Below are positions 59,852-64,000 of a stretch of 64,000 bases of DNA, piece after piece. How positions within the stretch are numbered: position 1 is the first letter of the stretch; each line of letters begins with the position of its first letter. The notes under the pieces were generated by a model. It was not told the DNA's origin. It did not search any database and saw nothing but the letters and a program-made list of their open reading frames with translations. This DNA comes from Rhizobium sp. R634 (GTDB taxonomy: Bacteria > Pseudomonadota > Alphaproteobacteria > Rhizobiales > Rhizobiaceae), in assembly GCF_002211305.1 (NCBI RefSeq), contig NZ_LOKW01000028.1:270105-334104 (forward strand), written 5' to 3'. Position numbers and translations under genes: made by a program.

Positions 59852-60808
59852 ATGGCAATTGGCTTGCTGGGTTTTCAAACGACGGTATCGCGTCCCGTGA
59901 CGCTTTCGGGCATCGGGGTTCATTCGGGCGCAGAAGTCTCGATCACCCTGAACCCGGCCGAGTCGGACACCGGCGTCGTTTTCCAGCGCCTGCATGACAA
60001 TGGCGACGTCACCGAACTCAAGGCTGTCTCCTCGCAGGTCGGCAATACCGACCTCTGCACCGTACTCGGTTTCTCGCCCGCCCATTCGGTCGCGACGATC
60101 GAACATGTCATGGCCGCCATCTATGCGCTCGGTCTCGACAACGTGGTGATCGAAGTGCAGGGTGCCGAAATGCCGATCATGGACGGCAGCTCGCTGCCCT
60201 TCGTCGAAGCGATCGAGCAGGTCGGCCTCGTTTCTCTCGGCGTCAAGCGCCGCTATATCCGTATCACCAAGCCGGTGCGCATCGAGCACGGCGGCTCTTG
60301 GAGTGAATTCCGCCCCTATGACGGCACGCGATTCGAAGTCGAGATCGATTTCGAATGCCCGCTGATCGGCCGGCAGAAATGGGCCGGCGACATGAGCGCC
60401 TCCGTCTTCAAGACCGAACTTTCACGCGCCCGCACCTTCGGCTTCATGCGCGATGTCGAGCGTCTCTGGGCATCGGGCCACGCGCTCGGCTCCTCGCTTG
60501 AAAATTCCGTCGTCATCTCCGACGACAACACCGTCATCAACGTCGAAGGGCTGCGTTACGCCAAGGACGAATTCGTCCGCCACAAGACGCTCGATGCCGT
60601 CGGCGACCTGTCGCTTGCCGGCGCCCAGTTCATCGGCTGCTACCGTTCCTATCGCGGCGGCCACAAGATGAACGCCAATGCGCTGAAGGCGCTGCTCGCC
60701 GATCCCACCGCCTATGAGGTTGTGGAGACGTCGACGCCGCGCCAGCGCGTCGCCGCCCGCGAAATGATCGCGGTCAGCGCTTCGGAATTCGCTCCCTGGT
60801 CGGCATGA
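59852..60808 (+). CDS. lpxC: LpxC, UDP-3-O-acyl-GlcNAc deacetylase
   Basis: A 318-residue zinc deacetylase, the committed step of lipid A synthesis. Zinc ligands fit His85 (ATIEHVM), His244 and Asp248 (RHKTLDAVGD), and the catalytic Glu is in the MPIMDGSS region or the adjacent EH pair. ATG 59852 has AAAGGCAG upstream. It is a separate transcript between two terminators, as in E. coli where it lies just after ftsZ. Confidence 0.95.
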   Translation: MAIGLLGFQTTVSRPVTLSGIGVHSGAEVSITLNPAESDTGVVFQRLHDNGDVTELKAVSSQVGNTDLCTVLGFSPAHSVATIEHVMAAIYALGLDNVVIEVQGAEMPIMDGSSLPFVEAIEQVGLVSLGVKRRYIRITKPVRIEHGGSWSEFRPYDGTRFEVEIDFECPLIGRQKWAGDMSASVFKTELSRARTFGFMRDVERLWASGHALGSSLENSVVISDDNTVINVEGLRYAKDEFVRHKTLDAVGDLSLAGAQFIGCYRSYRGGHKMNANALKALLADPTAYEVVETSTPRQRVAAREMIAVSASEFAPWSA

Positions 60809-60833
60809 CCTCCAGCATATTCTTAAGACCAGG

Positions 60834-60861
60834 CCGCCTCTTTCCCAGGGGCGGTTTTTTT
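60834..60861 (+). terminator. lpxC terminator
   Basis: CCGCCTC pairs with GGGGCGG (one G-U pair) around a 7-base loop and is followed by seven Ts, 26 bases after the lpxC stop. Confidence 0.85.
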
Positions 60862-61100
60862 ATGTCGTTCCCAGTCTGCGGCGATAGGCATTTTGCGGCA
60901 GGTGCTTAGCTGCAACAGGTCGGAAAGAAGGTGAAAAGCCGGTCATTCCGGCCGTGGCTGCCACAAAAATGCGTTAATGCCTTATCATTGCGTTGCTCTT
61001 GATGCACATTTGTGGCTAGAAACGCCAGCGAGGCGTGGCTGCCGTAGAGCGAGCGGCGGCAGTGGGGTTCTTTCGAATGGCTTATGCAGGATCTGAAGGT

Positions 61101-61946
61101 ATGATGAAGACAGCGCGCGCTTTGTTCGCATCGCTTCTGGTGCTCAGCGCAGGCGCCTCTATATCCGGTTGCCAGTCGGACCCCGACATCGACATCACCA
61201 AGCTCGGCCTCGAAACCGATCCGCCTGATGTGCTCTACAATCAGGGCCTTGCCAATATGAAGGCCGGCAACATGGCGGAAGCGGCGCGCAAGTTCGACGC
61301 GATCGACCGCGAGAACCCGTTCTCCGAATGGGCGCGCAAGGCGCTTGTGATGAGCACCTTCGTCAAATATCGCCAGGGCCGCCTCGACGATGCGCTCGCC
61401 TCCGGCAACCGCTATATGGCGCAATATCCGAAGTCGCAGGATGCCGCCTATGTGCAGTATCTGATCGGACTGGCCTATTCCAAGCAGATCGTCGACGTGA
61501 CGCAGGACCAGCGCGCCGCCGCCAAGACGATCGAAGCAATGCAGGCCGTCGTCGACAATTACCCGAACTCCGAATATGTCGACGACGCGCAGGCCAAGAT
61601 GCGCTTCGCGCGCGACCAGCTCGCCGGCAAGGAAATGCAGATCGGCCGCTACTATATGGAGCGGAAGGAATATCTCGCCGCGATCTCGCGCTTCCGCATC
61701 GTCGTCGAGAAATATCCGAACACCAACCAGATCGAAGAGGCCTTGGCGCGTCTCGTCGAAGCTTATTACGCCATGGGCATCGTCGACGAGGCCCAGACGG
61801 CGGCGGCCGTTCTCGGCCACAATTATCCTGACAGCCAGTGGTATGCCGATTCCTACAAGCTGCTGCAGACCGGCGGCGCCGAGCCGCGTGAAAACAAGGG
61901 CTCGTGGATCGCTGCGGCAGGCAAGAAACTCCTGCTCGGTTCATAA
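61101..61946 (+). CDS. bamD: BamD (ComL), outer membrane assembly lipoprotein
   Basis: A 281-residue lipoprotein with a signal peptide ending at ISGC (Cys24) and five TPR-like helical repeats, such as VLYNQGLANMKAGNMAEAARKF and YYMERKEYLAAISRFRIVVEKY (cited by first residues VLYNQGLAN and YYMERKEY). It partners BamA in outer membrane protein assembly. Two ATGs (61101, 61104) follow AGGATCTGAAGGT; the frame runs open further upstream but without a signal peptide fit. Confidence 0.92.
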   Translation: MMKTARALFASLLVLSAGASISGCQSDPDIDITKLGLETDPPDVLYNQGLANMKAGNMAEAARKFDAIDRENPFSEWARKALVMSTFVKYRQGRLDDALASGNRYMAQYPKSQDAAYVQYLIGLAYSKQIVDVTQDQRAAAKTIEAMQAVVDNYPNSEYVDDAQAKMRFARDQLAGKEMQIGRYYMERKEYLAAISRFRIVVEKYPNTNQIEEALARLVEAYYAMGIVDEAQTAAAVLGHNYPDSQWYADSYKLLQTGGAEPRENKGSWIAAAGKKLLLGS

Positions 61947-61951
61947 AACCT

Positions 61952-63625
61952 ATGCTGATCCAGCTTTCGATCCGCGATATCGTCCTGATCGAGCGGCTGG
62001 ATCTTGCCTTCGAGACCGGTCTTTCCGTGCTGACGGGCGAGACCGGGGCGGGCAAATCCATCCTGCTCGACAGCCTGTCGCTGGCGCTCGGCGGGCGCGG
62101 CGATGGCGGCCTGGTGCGCCATGGCGAGGACAAGGGCCAGGTGACGGCGGTGTTCGACGTCGGCATGGACCACGGCGCGCGCACGCTGCTCAGAGAAAAC
62201 GGCATTGACGACGAGGGCGACCTGATCTTCCGCCGCCAGCAATCGGCGGACGGGCGCACCAAAGCCTATGTCAACGACCAGCCGGTCAGCGTGCAGCTGA
62301 TGCGGCAGGCCGGCCAGATGCTGGTCGAAATCCACGGCCAGCACGACGATCGCGCCCTTGTCGATACCAATGCCCATCGCACCCTGCTCGATGCCTTCGC
62401 CGGCCTGACCGATGAGGTAGCCGAAGTCGCCCGGTTCTATCGCCTGTGGCGCGACAGCGAGCGGACGCTGAAGAAGCACCGCGAAAAGGTGGAGAGTGCC
62501 GCGCGCGAAGCCGATTACCTCCGCTCTTCCGTGGAGGAGCTCGAGAAGCTCTCGCCGCAGGACGGCGAGGAGGACGAGCTTGCCGATCGCCGGCAGAAAA
62601 TGATGAAGGCCGAGCGGATCGCCGGAGATATCGCCGAAGCTTCCGAATTCCTGAACGGCAATGCCTCGCCCGTGCCGCATATCGCCTCGCTGGTGCGCCG
62701 GCTGGAGCGCAAGAGCCACGAGGCGCCGGGATTGCTGGAAGAGACCGTGGCGCTGCTTGATGCCGCGCTCGACCAGCTGTCCAACGCGCAGATGGAAGTC
62801 GAGGCGGCGCTCCGCAAGACCGAATACGATCCGCGTGAGCTGGAGCGGGTGGAGGAACGGCTTTTTGCGCTCCGGGCCGCCTCGCGCAAATATTCCGTAC
62901 CCGTCACCGAGCTGCCGGCGCTTGCCGTGCGGATGATCGCCGATCTTGCCGATCTCGATGCGGGCGAGGAGAAGCTTGCCCGGCTCGAAGCCGAGGTCGG
63001 CCTGGCGCGGGAGAGTTACGATGCGGCGGCGCGCACGCTGTCCGAGAAGCGCCATCACGCCGGCACCGCATTGGCAGCCGCCGTCATGGCCGAGCTGCCG
63101 GCGCTGAAGCTCGAGCGCGCCCGCTTCATGGTGGAGATCACCACGGATGCGGGCGAGGCGCTTGCCGAAGGCATCGACGTCGTCGAGTTCCATGTCCAGA
63201 CCAATCCCGGCACGCGGCCGGGCTCGATCATGAAGGTCGCCTCTGGCGGCGAACTCTCGCGCTTCCTGCTGGCGCTGAAAGTGGCGCTCGCCGATCGCGG
63301 ATCGGCCCCGACGCTGGTCTTCGACGAAATCGACACCGGTGTCGGCGGCGCCGTCGCCGATGCGATCGGCCAGCGGCTGAAGCGGCTCTCCGAGCGCGTG
63401 CAGGTGCTGTCGGTCACGCATGCGCCGCAGGTCGCGGCCCGGGCGGCAACGCACCTGCTGATCTCCAAGGGACCGGCCACAGACGGCTCCGAGAAGATCG
63501 CGACCCGCGTCGCGACCATGGCGCAGAAGGACCGCACCGAGGAGATCGCCCGCATGCTCGCCGGCGCTTCGGTGACCGAAGAGGCGAGGGCGGCCGCAAA
63601 GCGGCTGCTGGCCGGCAACGGGTGA
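61952..63625 (+). CDS. recN: DNA repair ATPase RecN
   Basis: A 557-residue SMC-like protein. GETGAGKS (29-36) is Walker A, SGGELSRFLLALK the signature, and VFDEIDTGVGG the Walker B, with a long coiled coil in the middle (about residues 160-370). It helps double-strand break repair. ATG 61952 lies only 5 bases after the bamD stop and has no clear ribosome site, so it may rely on coupling to bamD. The frame opens earlier but inside bamD. Confidence 0.95.
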   Translation: MLIQLSIRDIVLIERLDLAFETGLSVLTGETGAGKSILLDSLSLALGGRGDGGLVRHGEDKGQVTAVFDVGMDHGARTLLRENGIDDEGDLIFRRQQSADGRTKAYVNDQPVSVQLMRQAGQMLVEIHGQHDDRALVDTNAHRTLLDAFAGLTDEVAEVARFYRLWRDSERTLKKHREKVESAAREADYLRSSVEELEKLSPQDGEEDELADRRQKMMKAERIAGDIAEASEFLNGNASPVPHIASLVRRLERKSHEAPGLLEETVALLDAALDQLSNAQMEVEAALRKTEYDPRELERVEERLFALRAASRKYSVPVTELPALAVRMIADLADLDAGEEKLARLEAEVGLARESYDAAARTLSEKRHHAGTALAAAVMAELPALKLERARFMVEITTDAGEALAEGIDVVEFHVQTNPGTRPGSIMKVASGGELSRFLLALKVALADRGSAPTLVFDEIDTGVGGAVADAIGQRLKRLSERVQVLSVTHAPQVAARAATHLLISKGPATDGSEKIATRVATMAQKDRTEEIARMLAGASVTEEARAAAKRLLAGNG

Positions 63626-63756
63626 TCCGCCTGAACCACCTGTAGGGTCGACAGCGGCGACAAGTGTTTCGGCTTCGCGTTATGTGCATCAATCCGATCA
63701 GTATCTTCAATTCAGCGATCAAGTTTGGCGCGAACGTTCAACTCTATCTCCCTCAT

Positions 63757-63879
63757 CCCTGTGCTTGTCACAGGGATCCAGCAAGCCCAAGTCCTTGGGC
63801 GCGGAAGACTCCCGTTTCCGATAAGAGTCATTCACCGCGCAGACGCGCGGTGGCTGGATTCCTGTGACAGGCACAGGAA
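63757..63879. repeat. Long inverted-repeat intergenic element
   Basis: TCCCTGTGCTTGTCACAGGG-type left arm (63757-63783) and its near-complement (63853-63879) are 27 bases long with a few mismatches. Each arm itself contains a short CCTGTG/CACAGG palindrome. The centre holds a CGCGC-rich hairpin (63834-63851). The layout is like repeated rhizobial intergenic elements. Confidence 0.65.
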
Positions 63880-63921
63880 TTGTCTCTCAAATCTATGCTT
63901 TACTGCAGGAGAAGCTGGGAT

Positions 63922-63951
63922 CGAACCCCGGGATGGCCATCCCGGGGTTCG
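63922..63951. repeat. Perfect 30-bp palindrome
   Basis: CGAACCCCGGGATGG (63922-63936) is exactly complementary to CCATCCCGGGGTTCG (63937-63951) with no loop. It does not have the T-run of a terminator. It may be a strong hairpin or a regulator site near the next gene. Confidence 0.7.
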
Positions 63952-64000
63952 CGCGACAAAGCGCCCGTACAGGAATAGGTGTCAACGACCGACGTCATGA

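Larger units (their letters stand above)
63626..64000. other. Repeat-rich end of the window, no gene
   Basis: The 375 bases after recN contain a large inverted repeat (63757-63879) and a perfect 30-bp palindrome (63922-63951). No open frame here has a ribosome site and protein-like composition. The next gene lies outside the window. Confidence 0.6.

Noticed and set aside
63918..63955. tRNA gene fragment around GGATCGAACCCCGGG
   Set aside because: Resembles a T-arm only superficially; the sequence is a perfect palindrome and no acceptor or anticodon arms can be folded.

Overview
The window is about 62% GC chromosomal DNA of an alphaproteobacterium, almost certainly Rhizobium (R. leguminosarum/etli group). 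The evidence is the gene order rnpB - mraZ - division/cell-wall (dcw) cluster - lpxC - bamD - recN, the DGTS betaine-lipid genes btaAB, a pyrophosphate-dependent phosphofructokinase, and several rhizobial intergenic palindromic elements (RIME-like at 3251-3390, others near 11.3, 20.7, 37.3 and 63.8 kb). The assignment rests on recognition of protein families and gene order, not on a database search.

Layout. 0.2-6.0 kb: an amine/amino-acid utilisation cassette (APC permease, glutamine-synthetase-like ligase, aldehyde dehydrogenase, iron-type alcohol dehydrogenase). 6.2-6.9 kb: an orphan ParA/VirC1-like ATPase. 7.0-9.5 kb (minus): an SsuABC-like ABC importer. 9.7-18 kb: an L,D-transpeptidase, a DUF4432-type epimerase-like protein, a DUF442 phosphatase-like protein, RidA, a ThDP enzyme translationally coupled to a CaiB CoA-transferase, a DMT exporter and a lysophospholipase-like hydrolase. 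18.1-23.2 kb: secreted RNase T2, ABC-F factor EttA, an ArsR-methyltransferase fusion (SahR-like) with metF and a palindromic operator, and an unlisted 25-residue membrane microprotein. 23.4-31.9 kb: DMT exporter, MltB-type transglycosylase, GH25 lysozyme lipoprotein, btaB/btaA, a class-C beta-lactamase-fold hydrolase, a transglycosylase lipoprotein and a LysE exporter. 32-38.5 kb: PPi-PFK, TerB/J-domain protein overlapping an AmpD-type amidase, a small transglycosylase with heptapeptide repeats, and two tandem paralogous FAD oxidoreductases. 38.5-63.6 kb: rnpB, then mraZ-rsmH-ftsL-ftsI-murE-murF-mraY-murD-ftsW-murG-murC-murB, an antisense epimerase, ddlB-ftsQ-ftsA-ftsZ, lpxC, bamD and recN. 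The last 375 bases hold repeats and no recognisable gene.

How the genes work together. The dcw block makes UDP-MurNAc-pentapeptide (MurB-F, Ddl), lipid I and II (MraY, MurG) and the divisome (FtsL, I, W, Q, A, Z). Most junctions are overlaps of 1-4 bases or gaps under 25 bases, so the murB half is one tightly coupled operon headed by MraZ, whose four-repeat operator is visible upstream of mraZ. The antisense epimerase splits this block, so ddlB-ftsQAZ must have its own promoter. Six peptidoglycan-cleaving or cross-linking enzymes lie in the 30 kb before the cluster.

No CRISPR array, phage, transposase or tRNA gene was seen. The most interesting items are the antisense epimerase inside the dcw cluster, the operator-controlled ArsR-methyltransferase/metF unit, the 10-bp-phased MraZ boxes, the 25-residue microprotein with two nearby palindromes, the exact 21-bp tandem repeats in a transglycosylase, and the glutamine-synthetase-like amine cassette.
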